50,428 bases of DNA, taken from NCBI RefSeq assembly GCF_917563885.1, contig NZ_CAKJTG010000010.1, positions 136,812-187,239 on the forward strand, given 5' to 3'. The translations under genes and the position numbers were made by a program. This DNA comes from Pseudoneobacillus rhizosphaerae. GTDB taxonomy: Bacteria; Bacillota; Bacilli; Bacillales; Cytobacillaceae. Below are positions 36,216 to 44,381 of this stretch, piece after piece. A model generated the notes under the pieces. That model saw nothing but the letters and a program-made list of their open reading frames with translations, had not been told where the DNA came from and did no database searches. Position 1 is the first letter of the stretch, and each line of letters starts with the position of its first letter.

Positions 36216-36839
36216 TTATTTAGCTAATAGTTCTCCGATAAGTGTTTTTTGTGATAGAATTTCGTTTTTCAGTTCACTAATCTGCTCAGCCAGACTAGCA
36301 ACCTCTTCTAAATTTGCTGTAGCTTCATCAACAGTCACTTGCTGCTTGCTTTCTTTTGCTTGCAGTTTAGTAGATAGTGTATTCTGCTTCACTTGTTTAT
36401 TTTGCACATTTTCCACTTTATTTTGTTGTTCGTTTTGTTTGATTTGTTCTTGGATTTTCTTTAATTCTATTTGCAATTCTTTCAGTCGATTTAAATCTGG
36501 CTGAATCGATGTCATTTTCGTTTTAACGGTTTGTTGCTTTTTAGTAATCGTTTCTTTTACTATTTTTATTTGTTCTTTATCCTTTTTCTCTTTTGCTACT
36601 TTAAGTTTTGCGATTAACTCTTTGATGCTATTTTGTACCGGCTTCACTTCAGCAAGCACATTTTGCACACGTGTTTTAATCAGTTTAATTTCCGCAAATA
36701 ATACTTTAAGTCGCTGTTTGTTTTTTTGTTCAGTTAACTCAATCTTGCTAGAAGTACCGCTAATTTCTGCAGCCCCTACGGAAATACCACCAAACAACAA
36801 ACTTCCGACAAAAATAGATGCTGCTATTTTTTTCTTCAC
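36216..36839 (-). CDS. secreted coiled-coil protein
   Basis: 207 residues. Signal peptide 1-23 (KKKIAASIFVGSLLFGGISVGAA), then almost entirely Lys/Glu/Gln-rich helix with long heptads (IKLIKTRVQNVLAEVKPVQN, ELIAKLKVAKEKKDKEQIKI, NRLKELQIELKKIQEQIKQN). It would form an extended coiled coil outside the membrane, similar in style to YvcE/CwlO-type N-terminal coiled coils but with no catalytic domain. Start has AGGTCAACTGGG context with GAGG upstream. It shares strand and position with the two-component operon, which follows after a terminator. Confidence 0.8.
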   Translation of the reverse strand: MKKKIAASIFVGSLLFGGISVGAAEISGTSSKIELTEQKNKQRLKVLFAEIKLIKTRVQNVLAEVKPVQNSIKELIAKLKVAKEKKDKEQIKIVKETITKKQQTVKTKMTSIQPDLNRLKELQIELKKIQEQIKQNEQQNKVENVQNKQVKQNTLSTKLQAKESKQQVTVDEATANLEEVASLAEQISELKNEILSQKTLIGELLAK

Positions 36840-37146
36840 CCAGTTGACCTCCTCTACCCATAGTACCTTTCCATTCTAGTGTACATAGGAAATATGTCAT
36901 AATTATGTCACTTTTCAGATTTTAATAGAAAAAGTATTTAATAATAGTATAAACTCATTTGAACCAAACATCTAAGCCAAAAATATTCCATCATAGACTA
37001 CTAACAACAGATGAATAGAGGGAAGTAAGAGAATTGCGAATTTTGTCACAAATTACGCTATTACCGAATATATTCCATAATTAACTAAATGTATAATTCA
37101 AATAAAGGGAGTGTTAAAAAAACAAATTTAAAGGTAGATTTAGGGG
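36840..37146. other. intergenic region between coiled-coil gene and comK-like gene
   Basis: About 300 AT-rich bases between divergent genes, holding both promoters. AAAA/TTTT blocks occur, as expected for ComK boxes, but none shows the exact paired AAAAN5TTTT spacing clearly enough to call. Confidence 0.4.
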
Positions 37147-37155
37147 TTGATAAGG

Positions 37156-37713
37156 TTGTTTACAGTAAATTATTATATTATTAATCTACAGATGGTTTTA
37201 ATGATGGGTGAGTATAATCATTATGGAAAACTTTGTACAAGAATAATGGAGTTAGATAAAACCTTTTTAGTTGATAAAGAACCATTAGCAGTTTTAAATG
37301 ATACCATCAATTACATAGACTTCGATTTAAAAGGAGCCCAGCCTGAGACTAAATTAATTAAAGAAAATGTTAATATATGTCCCATTCTAGGTAACCCTCT
37401 TCATAGTATTTGCGCCTTTCCTAGTCAAGCCTATAAAAGTGACGACACAATTTGGTTTAATCCAATTCATATTGTCAAAACCAGTGCACATGGTAGACAT
37501 ACACTGGTCGATTTAAGCAATGGTTATTCCATCGAAGTTCATTCGAGACTTTCTAGCTTCAACCAAAAATGGCAAAATGCACAGTTTTTAAGAAGAATGA
37601 CCACTAAAAGAGAAAAAAGTCCGTTTACCCTTATCGTGGATCAGAAAAAGAAAAATTTATTAAAGAAAGATTCCTCTGGAAGGTACAATTTTGAAATTTT
37701 TTTAAGGAAGTAG
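37156..37713 (+). CDS. comK: ComK family competence transcription factor
   Basis: About 185 residues. The ComK family pattern is present: 'KLCTRIMELDKTFLVDKEPLAVLNDTINYIDF' region, 'GNPLHSICAFPSQAYKSDDTIWFNPIHI', 'TLVDLSNGYSIEVHSRLSSFNQKWQNAQFLRR' region, and a basic C-terminus. Each is cited in short: FNPIHI, FPSQAYKSDDT, LSNGYSIEVHS. ComK binds A/T-rich K-boxes and turns on DNA-uptake genes. Length is close to the ~190 residues of B. subtilis ComK. The start is uncertain: TTG at 37156 has AGGGG 9 bases upstream, while TTG at 37147 directly touches it, so I prefer the former. Some Bacillus genomes have two ComK proteins, and I cannot say which this is. Own terminator follows; a sigma factor gene lies next. 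Confidence 0.85.
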   Translation: MFTVNYYIINLQMVLMMGEYNHYGKLCTRIMELDKTFLVDKEPLAVLNDTINYIDFDLKGAQPETKLIKENVNICPILGNPLHSICAFPSQAYKSDDTIWFNPIHIVKTSAHGRHTLVDLSNGYSIEVHSRLSSFNQKWQNAQFLRRMTTKREKSPFTLIVDQKKKNLLKKDSSGRYNFEIFLRK

Positions 37714-37726
37714 TAATCAATATATT

Positions 37727-37757
37727 AAGCATCTGCCATCTGGTAGGTGCTTTTTTT
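37727..37757 (+). terminator. comK terminator
   Basis: AAGCATCTGCCA / TGGTAGGTGCTT stem with one mismatch, then TTTTTTT. Confidence 0.85.
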
Positions 37758-37820
37758 ATTTGATTTATAAAAATCATACTCAAATCACACTAACTACCAA
37801 AAACAGACCGCAAATTTAAT

Positions 37821-37866
37821 TTTTGAAGCGGTTTTTAGTGTTTAAACGGCAAAAACCGCTTCAAAA
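37821..37866. repeat. 46-bp perfect palindrome upstream of the sigma factor gene
   Basis: Arms TTTTGAAGCGGTTTTT (37821-37836) and AAAAACCGCTTCAAAA (37851-37866) are exact complements with a 14-base centre. It lies about 100 bases before the chosen start and is not followed by a T run. Confidence 0.95.
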
Positions 37867-37963
37867 AGTGAATTTATGCGATTCGATTAAAACATATTAT
37901 CCCGATAAGGTAGAAGTACCCGGGAATACAAAGAAAAGCGCGCTTTCTAAAAGGAAGACTCCA

Positions 37964-38494
37964 TTGGAAAGCTTTGAAATGTTAGTAACTAAATATGAAC
38001 CAATGATCTATAAAATTATTCATTCTCTTCACATTTATAAAAATCGGGAGGAATATTACCAGATTGGGCTGATTGGCTTATGGGAAGCAAGTACACGGTT
38101 CGACCCTACGAAGGGAAATTTCATGAATTATGCTTACTCGATTGTAAAAGGTAAGATACAAACAGAAATGACAAAATCTAGGTTGCATGAAGAACGAAAT
38201 ATCTATGCGAAAGAGGAATTCTGGGAAGGTATCGAGGATTCAAACTCTGACATGGCTTTAGAAGAAAAGCTACTACTCTCCTACTGCGAAACATTATCGA
38301 AAAAACAATTAACATGGCTAATGTATACTCTTAGATCCAACTTAACGGTAAAAGAAATAGCTGAAAAGGAAGGTGTTTCGATATCAGCAGTCAAGGCTTG
38401 GCGCACCGGGGCTAGGGAGAAAATGAAAAGTAGGATGGATGTAGAAAAAAGCGTAGGCGCCCGTTTAGCGGCGTATGGACTGGAGCCCTCTTGA
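37964..38494 (+). CDS. sigma-70 family RNA polymerase sigma factor
   Basis: About 176 residues. Region 2 (YEPMIYKIIHSLHIYKNREE, YYQIGLIGLWEASTRFDPTK, FMNYAYSIVKGKIQTEM) contains the core-binding and -10 recognition parts; region 4 (LTVKEIAEKEGVSISAVKAW) is a -35 helix-turn-helix, somewhat degenerate. Region 3 is short. It resembles the SigH/ComX-like or 'orphan' Bacillus sigma factors more than ECF ones. The frame is open from a TTG at 37823, but that lies within the palindrome and has no ribosome binding site, whereas TTG at 37964 has AAGGA 8 bases upstream. No anti-sigma gene is next to it. It follows the comK-like gene, so a link with competence control is possible. Confidence 0.85.
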   Translation: MESFEMLVTKYEPMIYKIIHSLHIYKNREEYYQIGLIGLWEASTRFDPTKGNFMNYAYSIVKGKIQTEMTKSRLHEERNIYAKEEFWEGIEDSNSDMALEEKLLLSYCETLSKKQLTWLMYTLRSNLTVKEIAEKEGVSISAVKAWRTGAREKMKSRMDVEKSVGARLAAYGLEPS

Positions 38495-38511
38495 CCGAGA
38501 TAAAGGAATCA

Positions 38512-38534
38512 CGAATCGCGTTTTTGGCGATTCG
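38512..38534 (+). other. hairpin after the sigma factor gene
   Basis: CGAATCGC / GCGATTCG stem with a loop GTTTTTG, about 20 bases after the stop. The T run lies in the loop, so it is an odd terminator if it is one. The remaining gap to 38768 shows no gene. Confidence 0.5.
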
Positions 38535-38768
38535 ATGTTGACTTATCGTAGGGAGGGAGAGTGAAGTCCACTAGACGCTGGGCGCTGGAGCTGGACAATT
38601 CTCGAAGTCAAAAAAGTTATACTTTCTTGCTTAGAAAAGAAAAATATCATTCCTTATACTTTAATGCCTACTGTTACAAATGCCTAATAATTTTTGAAAA
38701 AGTAAGACCCTTCTTGAAAACTGGTCATATGATAAATGGATTAGAAATGTAAAAGAAGGGTGATACAA

Positions 38769-39170
38769 TTGAATAATCAAATGGGACAATTTAGACCAGT
38801 TCATGGCGGAGGTCATGGTGGACATGGTGGACACGGCAGTCATGGTGAACACGGCGGTCACGGTGGATACGGCAGTCACGGTGGATACGGCGGTCATGGT
38901 GGATACGGCGGTCATGGTGGATACGGCGGTCACGGTGGGCATGGCGGGCATGGTGGGCACGGCGGTGGTCATGGTGGATACGGAGGGAATTTTGGATACG
39001 GTTCAGGTTTGGTAGGGGCTGGGTTAGGCTTAGCACTAGGAACAGCGGCTGGATTGGCTGGTTCATCAAATCAATATCCATATCCGTACCCGTACCCAAC
39101 TTACCAACCATATCCTGTTAGTCCGTATTCGCCTTATACGCCTTATACGCCTTATACTCCCTACTATTAA
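38769..39170 (+). CDS. Gly/His-rich and Tyr/Pro-rich repeat protein
   Basis: About 133 residues. Residues ~13-75 are a (H/Y-G-G) repeat with about 20 His; then a Gly-zipper-like hydrophobic segment (SGLVGAGLGLALGTAAGLAG), then a Tyr/Pro tail (YPYPYPYPTYQPYPV, PYTPYTPYTPYY). The DNA coding for the first part is an 18-base tandem repeat (GGTCATGGTGGATACGGC type) and the end is a 12-base repeat. The TTG at 38769 has AGAAGGG 8 bases upstream; a GTG at 38760 overlaps it. The composition fits a spore-coat or surface protein able to bind metal; I see no signal peptide. Ends with its own terminator. Confidence 0.75.
   Translation: MNNQMGQFRPVHGGGHGGHGGHGSHGEHGGHGGYGSHGGYGGHGGYGGHGGYGGHGGHGGHGGHGGGHGGYGGNFGYGSGLVGAGLGLALGTAAGLAGSSNQYPYPYPYPTYQPYPVSPYSPYTPYTPYTPYY
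38801..38995 (+). repeat. near-18-bp tandem repeats inside the Gly/His-rich gene
   Basis: Units of 9 and 18 bases (GGTCATGGTGGATACGGC and variants with CACGGT) repeat about ten times, preserving the frame. A slippage-prone region likely to vary in length between strains. Confidence 0.85.
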
Positions 39171-39205
39171 AATACACACATGAATATCTATCACCATTGA
39201 AATGA

Positions 39206-39249
39206 AGAAATGGCGTACAAGGCAGATATGCTTTTACGCCATTTTTTTC
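39206..39249 (+). terminator. terminator of the Gly/His-rich gene
   Basis: AAATGGCGTA / TACGCCATTT stem with a 17-base loop, then TTTTTTT. Confidence 0.8.
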
Positions 39250-39376
39250 ACAAATTGTCGAACGCTTCAAATTTACCTGAAATCTTTTTACATATATGAT
39301 ATATTTATTGGTTAAAAATATGGTATATCTTAATAGACTCGTAATCCATTTGAATTAATAGGTGTGATAGATTCAT

Positions 39377-41212
39377 ATGAAAATAAAAATGATTAATATA
39401 GTGACTCTTATCCTACTTACATTCTGTTTGACAGGTTGGATTATTCAACCCATTCCAGTTGCTAAAGAAGGGATTGTCTCGCTTAAAGAGTGGGATGGTG
39501 GAAAAGATGGTCCCGTTTCTCTTGAAGGGGAATGGAATTTTTACTGGAAAACAGATGGGCCAGACAAGCTTACAGCAGGAGAACGATCCCTGATTGAAGT
39601 CCCTTCTGGTTGGGACGACGAAAACCTATTTCCATCTTCTGGATATGGCTTATATCATATTCAATTAAGGGGCCTCAAGGTTGGCAATAACTATGGTCTT
39701 AAAATCCCGATCATGTCTAATTCCTACCGATTATGGCTTGACGACGAATTAATGATTACGAACGGTAATCCAGGCAAAACAAAAGAAACAACCATTCCGT
39801 TTTACAAACCACAAGTAGTATTTTTCGATGCTCACAGTGATACCATCGACATCTATATGAACATTGCCAATTTCCATTACCGAAGCGGCGGTATGTGGAG
39901 TAGTTTGAAATTTGGTACGGCTCAACAAATTACTGAATTAACAAAAAGAAACCTTGTATTCGAAGCAATCATTATTGGGAGTTTACTGCTATCCGGCTTA
40001 TATCATATTGTTCTGTTTCTACATCGGAGAAAAGAAAGCATCTTACTGATGTTTGGTGCTACATGTCTTGTTATAGCAGCACGCACGATTGTCATCGGAG
40101 AACAAGTCCTTACAATCCTTTTTAAAAGTGTTCCATGGGAGTTTATTGTCAAAACCGAGTTTTTAACTTTTTACACGGTCGTTCCACTATTCGTATGGTT
40201 TATGCACAATTTATACAAACAGGAAGTTTCAATACTATTTTGTAAAATAATATCTGTCATTAGTTTGCTTTTTTCATTATTAGTAGTATTTACACCTGCT
40301 ATCATCTATACAAAAAGCCTTTTCCTTTTCCAAGCCTTAACTATTGTCACAATCGTTTATATCATTTTCGCGCTCATCTTAGCTACAGCAAGAAAGCGTG
40401 AAGGAGCAAAGGTCGTCCTTAGTTGTTCCTTCATTTATGCATTAACTGTTATCAATGATATTCTCTATACTAATGGCAACATAGATTCTACTAATCTATC
40501 TAGTATGGGGCAATTTATCTTTATCTTCTCACAAAGTTATATTATCGCCAAAAACTTATCCAAAGCATTCCAAAAAGTTGAAGACTTTTCCAATCAATTA
40601 ACGGAGTTAAATCAAACGCTAGAAGAAAAAATATATGACCGAACAAAATCGTTAGAAGACTCTAAGCTAGAATTACAACGTGTCAATGAAGTATTAAAAG
40701 AAATGTCCTATCTTGATCCACTTACAAACCTTCCGAACCGTCGCTACTTTGATGATTTATACGAAAAGGAATGGGATATAGCTACCACAAATCAGACCAT
40801 GATTTCGATTCTTTATATGGATATCGATCACTTTAAATTTTACAATGATTCCTACGGACATCAACAAGGGGATATGACCCTTCAACTAGTAGCAGCTTGT
40901 TTACAAAAATCTATCCAAAAGTATCATGGAACTGTCGCAAGAATTGGTGGAGAGGAATTCGTAGCCCTCATTCCAAATATTAGTCCAAATCAAGTTAGTA
41001 TGATTGCGGAAGAATGTAGAATGAAAGTGAAGCAATTAGAAATCATCCATCAAAACTCTTCTACCTCACCTTTTGTGACCATTAGTATAGGAGTTGCCTC
41101 AACTGTACCAGACGCAACCATATCCAAAAGAAAACTTATCCGAATGGCAGACGAAGCACTTTATTACGCAAAGGAAGATGGTAGAAATCAAGTAGTACTC
41201 TCCACCACCTAA
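39377..41212 (+). CDS. membrane diguanylate cyclase (7TMR-DISM sensor, GGDEF)
   Basis: 611 residues. A signal/anchor segment (1-25) leads into an outside carbohydrate-binding-like 7TMR-DISMED domain (~35-190: SLEGEWNFYWKTDGPDKL, WDDENLFPSSGYGLYHI). Then about seven membrane segments (~195-395), a coiled-coil linker (LNQTLEEKIYDRTKSLEDSK) and a GGDEF domain (~445-608). The active-site motif is GGEEF (524-528), and DPLTNLPNRRYFDD opens the domain, so c-di-GMP synthesis is expected. The product-inhibition I-site (RxxD five residues before GGEEF) is missing: KYHG is found there. Convergent with an HD-GYP gene, probably the opposing activity. Confidence 0.93.
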   Translation: MKIKMINIVTLILLTFCLTGWIIQPIPVAKEGIVSLKEWDGGKDGPVSLEGEWNFYWKTDGPDKLTAGERSLIEVPSGWDDENLFPSSGYGLYHIQLRGLKVGNNYGLKIPIMSNSYRLWLDDELMITNGNPGKTKETTIPFYKPQVVFFDAHSDTIDIYMNIANFHYRSGGMWSSLKFGTAQQITELTKRNLVFEAIIIGSLLLSGLYHIVLFLHRRKESILLMFGATCLVIAARTIVIGEQVLTILFKSVPWEFIVKTEFLTFYTVVPLFVWFMHNLYKQEVSILFCKIISVISLLFSLLVVFTPAIIYTKSLFLFQALTIVTIVYIIFALILATARKREGAKVVLSCSFIYALTVINDILYTNGNIDSTNLSSMGQFIFIFSQSYIIAKNLSKAFQKVEDFSNQLTELNQTLEEKIYDRTKSLEDSKLELQRVNEVLKEMSYLDPLTNLPNRRYFDDLYEKEWDIATTNQTMISILYMDIDHFKFYNDSYGHQQGDMTLQLVAACLQKSIQKYHGTVARIGGEEFVALIPNISPNQVSMIAEECRMKVKQLEIIHQNSSTSPFVTISIGVASTVPDATISKRKLIRMADEALYYAKEDGRNQVVLSTT

Positions 41213-41220
41213 ATAAAACA

Positions 41221-41256
41221 AAAAGGGCTAACCGAAATAAAACGGTTAGCCCTTTT
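41221..41256. terminator. bidirectional terminator after the diguanylate cyclase
   Basis: AAAAGGGCTAACCG / CGGTTAGCCCTTTT perfect stem with loop AAATAAAA and A/T runs on both sides. Confidence 0.9.
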
Positions 41257-41306
41257 AACGCTTTAAAGCATCGGGGGACAGTCCCCACACACTTTACTGT
41301 GTTAAA
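41255..41306 (-). repeat. nested palindrome repeat, copy B
   Basis: Outer TTAACGCTTTAAAG and CTTTACTGTGTTAA around an inner GGGGGACAGTCCCC. It overlaps the stop codon of the HD-GYP gene. Same family as 18782 and 47492. Confidence 0.85.
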
Positions 41307-42210
41307 CTATTTTTCCTTCTTCTTTTAATACCTTTTCAAATGCTTCTACGACTTCTCTGTCATATAGCGTTCCAATGGAGCCTTTTATGACGTCGAAGGC
41401 TTCTTGTGCATTTGATGCTTTACGATATACACGGTCCTCTGTCATGGCATCAAATGTATCACTTACGGCAATAATTCGGGCTTCTAATAGAATATCATCA
41501 CCCTTTAGCCCTTTTGGGTATCCACTACCATTTAATCGTTCGTGGTGCTGTTCAATGATGGGAGCTAGCTCTTCATAAAAGGTTCCTTTTATCATTTTAG
41601 CTCCATCGGAAGGATGCTTTTTTATGATTTCGAATTCCTCGACGGTTAATCGGCTAGGTTTATTTAAAATTTCTTCTGGGACATTAACCTTTCCAATATC
41701 ATGAATGTAACTTGCCGTATTAAGATTTTCAATTTGAACTCTATTTAATTTCATTTTTTTTGCAATTTTTATAGAATAATTGGCAACACGGTCGCTATGC
41801 AAATAAGTATAACGATCTTTTGCTTCAACCTTTTTAACTATGTCCATAAGTGCTGACATTTCATTACTCAAATGAATAAAGGTTTGTTCTGTTGTTACCC
41901 ATAAAAAGGTCACATTAGTTAAGGCAGTAAAGTGGATATGGTCAGTTAATCCCTTTGCTGAAAAGTAATCTCCAGTACCCAAAATAGTCTTCTCATCATT
42001 TATTTCACAAAGTATTTCCCCTGATTGTATTAAATAAAATTCTAAAACATTGGGATTATCGCTTGGATATACATAGAACAGCTTATCTTTTTCAATTGTA
42101 TGTAGGAGAACTTCAACACCATCACCACGTGTTAGTAAACTAAATTCACTTCTATTATATACAACAGTTTCTAACGCCGATCCTTTTTTACCAATTTTAA
42201 ACCCTTCCAA
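41302..42210 (-). CDS. HD-GYP domain protein with N-terminal cupin-like sensor
   Basis: 302 residues, cytoplasmic. Residues ~25-110 look like a cyclic-nucleotide-binding or cupin-type beta barrel (LEFYLIQSGEILCEINDEKT, LGTGDYFSAKGLTDH). The HD-GYP domain (~130-300) has HSDRVANYS, HDIGK (170-174), HPSDGAKMI, HHERLNGSGYPKGLKG (GYP at 230-232), and DTFDAMTEDRVYRKA, all needed for a c-di-GMP phosphodiesterase. TTG start with AGGGGG 8 bases upstream. It stands tail-to-tail with the GGEEF cyclase gene, suggesting a local pair making and breaking c-di-GMP. The sensor domain may gate the activity. Confidence 0.93.
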   Translation of the reverse strand: MEGFKIGKKGSALETVVYNRSEFSLLTRGDGVEVLLHTIEKDKLFYVYPSDNPNVLEFYLIQSGEILCEINDEKTILGTGDYFSAKGLTDHIHFTALTNVTFLWVTTEQTFIHLSNEMSALMDIVKKVEAKDRYTYLHSDRVANYSIKIAKKMKLNRVQIENLNTASYIHDIGKVNVPEEILNKPSRLTVEEFEIIKKHPSDGAKMIKGTFYEELAPIIEQHHERLNGSGYPKGLKGDDILLEARIIAVSDTFDAMTEDRVYRKASNAQEAFDVIKGSIGTLYDREVVEAFEKVLKEEGKIV

Positions 42211-42319
42211 ATCGTATTCCCCCTATACTAATCTGAGAATATATAAAAACGAGTCCCATAGTGCAGAACCCGTTGATGTTTAACTATTTTAGTTTATCAG
42301 AAAATGTTTATATATAACA

Positions 42320-43006
42320 TTAGATTTCACCAACAATTCGAATTGGGTCTATCCAAACAATTAGGTGACCAAATTCAACTGGTACCCAACTGCATTCAGC
42401 AATATATCCTACTTCCTTGACTTTTGATATCGTCTCAGTAGACATTTTAAGTGTTTCATAGTATACATTAGTTATTACTTTTTCGAGTTCTGAATTATAT
42501 TTATCATCAAGTTCTTTATAATTACTATTAAATGGCTCTCCATTTTTGATTCTACAAATACCATTCTCTTCAGTAGTTCCAACAATGTCATCGCATTTAA
42601 ATTGCTCCTTACTTACTAATGTTGTCATTTTATCATTTACTACAACCATTTCATCAGAAATATCTCCAGTTTTAGCCACATTTGATACTTCCTCTTCAAT
42701 TAAAGAAAATATTTCATCAACTTCTTTAATAATGTTTTGATCCTGTACATTATTAACAGTAGTCTTACTCCTTAAGTCTTTATCTTTACTTTGCAGTTTC
42801 TCAATATCTGTATAATAATCAGCCTGAAGCTTCTCAGCCTTTTTTACACCCTTTTCTATTTCTTTTCTAATCTTTTCATTTGTTTTATTAACAAGCTCAA
42901 TGGCTTTCAGTTTCTCTTTAACAACTTTGTCTTCACCGGCAAATGCATTCGTCCCTATCCCTAAGATTAAAGAAAACACAAATAAAATAGATAATAATTT
43001 TTTCAT
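42320..43006 (-). CDS. secreted protein of unknown function
   Basis: About 228 residues. Clear signal peptide (KKLLSILFVFSLILGIGTNAFAG), then a Lys/Glu-rich helical half (IELVNKTNEKIRKEIEKGVK) and a C-terminal half with a pair of Cys (KCDDIVGTTEENGICRI) and a third in AECSWVPVEFGHLI. The closing WVPVEFGHLIVWIDPIRIVG is distinctive but I do not recognise a family. The ATG at 43006 has GGGGGAT 8 bases upstream; the frame is open further up, but those codons precede the signal peptide. It is probably transcribed alone. Confidence 0.78.
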   Translation of the reverse strand: MKKLLSILFVFSLILGIGTNAFAGEDKVVKEKLKAIELVNKTNEKIRKEIEKGVKKAEKLQADYYTDIEKLQSKDKDLRSKTTVNNVQDQNIIKEVDEIFSLIEEEVSNVAKTGDISDEMVVVNDKMTTLVSKEQFKCDDIVGTTEENGICRIKNGEPFNSNYKELDDKYNSELEKVITNVYYETLKMSTETISKVKEVGYIAECSWVPVEFGHLIVWIDPIRIVGEI

Positions 43007-43241
43007 GATTGTATCCCCCATATGATTATTATGCTCGTACAACAAATGGTCCAAAGCCACTATTAACATTGAATTAATTAAGAGTAATTAAATAGTTTCC
43101 AACTTAATAGTTTTTATTGAGTTTACTGTTTCATATAATTTAAATATAACGTCTCTAACCAAATAATGCTATAAAAATATTTGCAATATTTTGTCTCCTT
43201 AACTCAATTTTGGTAATTTCAGGCTTTAAACTTTCTTGCTG

Positions 43242-44231
43242 CTATTTATCGAGGCCTTTTGCTTTATAAATTTTTCCAAGTCCCCAAATCTTTTGAACTT
43301 CTCCTTCTTTCATATCCACCGTTGCCTTTGAAATCATGTTTATTTTCGCATCGATGTTATCAATCATGTGGCAAAGGTGTGCTTCAAGTGTGATGGGCTC
43401 AGCGGTGCTTCCCCATCCATTGCTTAGAGGACCATGGTGACTAGAGATAATATTCATTAATTCATACACTACTGTTACTTCTTCTAATGAGACTGTGCGC
43501 TGGCTACGGATGAAAACTAATTTTCGGTCAATCATCTGGTTAACAATTTGAATATGGCCTAAAAACTGGCCAAATAATGTATATTCAGGAGCAGCAGTAT
43601 CTTTTGTCATTTCGATAATTTTCCCCATGTCATGTAGCGTGAGAGCTGCGTACATTTTGCTGCGATTTACTGCTTCACCATATTGATCGCAAATATTCTT
43701 TGCTATCCGAAGAAGTGATAAAGTATGAAACGCGAGGCCTGAACGGAAATTATGATGCATTTTCACAGCAGCAACATGGTACATAAAATACTTATTGTTC
43801 TCCTCAAATAATTCAGAGGTTATTTGATGTAAAATAGGTATCTTAATTTCGTCTATGAAGGCTCTAATTTCCACTTCCATGCTTTCAACTGATTCAGGAG
43901 CACTTTCGATAAATTCGCTCATTTCAACCTCTCCCTGTACAGCTTGACGAAAAGCAGAAATGGTCATTTGGACTTGTCCATTATATTCAGAGGCATCTCC
44001 TGCAATATGTAACATCGCACCATTGGAAAAAATTGATAAAATTTCTTCAACATCCTTTCCCCCAAACCCGTTATTCCATAGCTTGCAGGCTACCATCTTA
44101 TGCTTTTTGGCTACTGTAACATTTAAGTACGGATCTCCCTTTTTCGTCTTTTCTTGTTTAACTTCTTTCACTAAACAAAAACCTTCGAACGTTTCTCCTG
44201 GTACAACTTCAAGCAAACATGTTACAGCCAT
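43242..44231 (-). CDS. yhaM: YhaM family 3'-5' exoribonuclease
   Basis: 329 residues. N-terminal OB-fold (~10-95: FEGFCLVKEVKQEKTKKGDP, YNGQVQMTISAFR) and C-terminal HD domain (~150-310) with metal-site HHNFRSGLAFHTLSLL, LTLHDMGKI (H200, D201), ISSHHGPLSNGWGS and HMIDNIDAKIN. YhaM degrades RNA or DNA from the 3' end in Firmicutes. The sequence differs enough from typical YhaM that it may be a paralogue. The start ATG (MAVTCLLEVVPG) lies after AGGGAGGC. Alone in its transcript, with its own terminator upstream on the other gene. Confidence 0.9.
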   Translation of the reverse strand: MAVTCLLEVVPGETFEGFCLVKEVKQEKTKKGDPYLNVTVAKKHKMVACKLWNNGFGGKDVEEILSIFSNGAMLHIAGDASEYNGQVQMTISAFRQAVQGEVEMSEFIESAPESVESMEVEIRAFIDEIKIPILHQITSELFEENNKYFMYHVAAVKMHHNFRSGLAFHTLSLLRIAKNICDQYGEAVNRSKMYAALTLHDMGKIIEMTKDTAAPEYTLFGQFLGHIQIVNQMIDRKLVFIRSQRTVSLEEVTVVYELMNIISSHHGPLSNGWGSTAEPITLEAHLCHMIDNIDAKINMISKATVDMKEGEVQKIWGLGKIYKAKGLDK

Positions 44232-44346
44232 TTCAATAGCCTCCCTATTTTGTGGAAAATTTTTTTATACTTTCATTCATAGATTAATTATAAGACTATT
44301 TACTTGTTACAACAAATAATCACTTAATTCTTATTCCCAAAAATAG

Positions 44347-44378
44347 AAAGGACAGTAGTCCGAAGACTGCTGCCCTTT
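44347..44378 (-). terminator. terminator of the DUF4230 gene
   Basis: AAAGGACAGTAGTC / GACTGCTGCCCTTT stem with CGAA tetraloop; minus-strand tail TTTCTATTTTT. Confidence 0.9.
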
Positions 44379-44381
44379 AAA

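Noticed and set aside
38661-39111. Long minus-strand frames opposite the Gly/His-rich gene (TAVSTM repeats)
   Set aside because: Mirror image of the repetitive coding strand; the plus frame has the ribosome binding site and terminator.
39256-39262. TGTCGAA near the diguanylate cyclase gene and at about 45165 near the KinB-like gene, as Spo0A boxes
   Set aside because: A bare seven-base match is expected several times by chance in 50 kb, and neither lies in a clear promoter.
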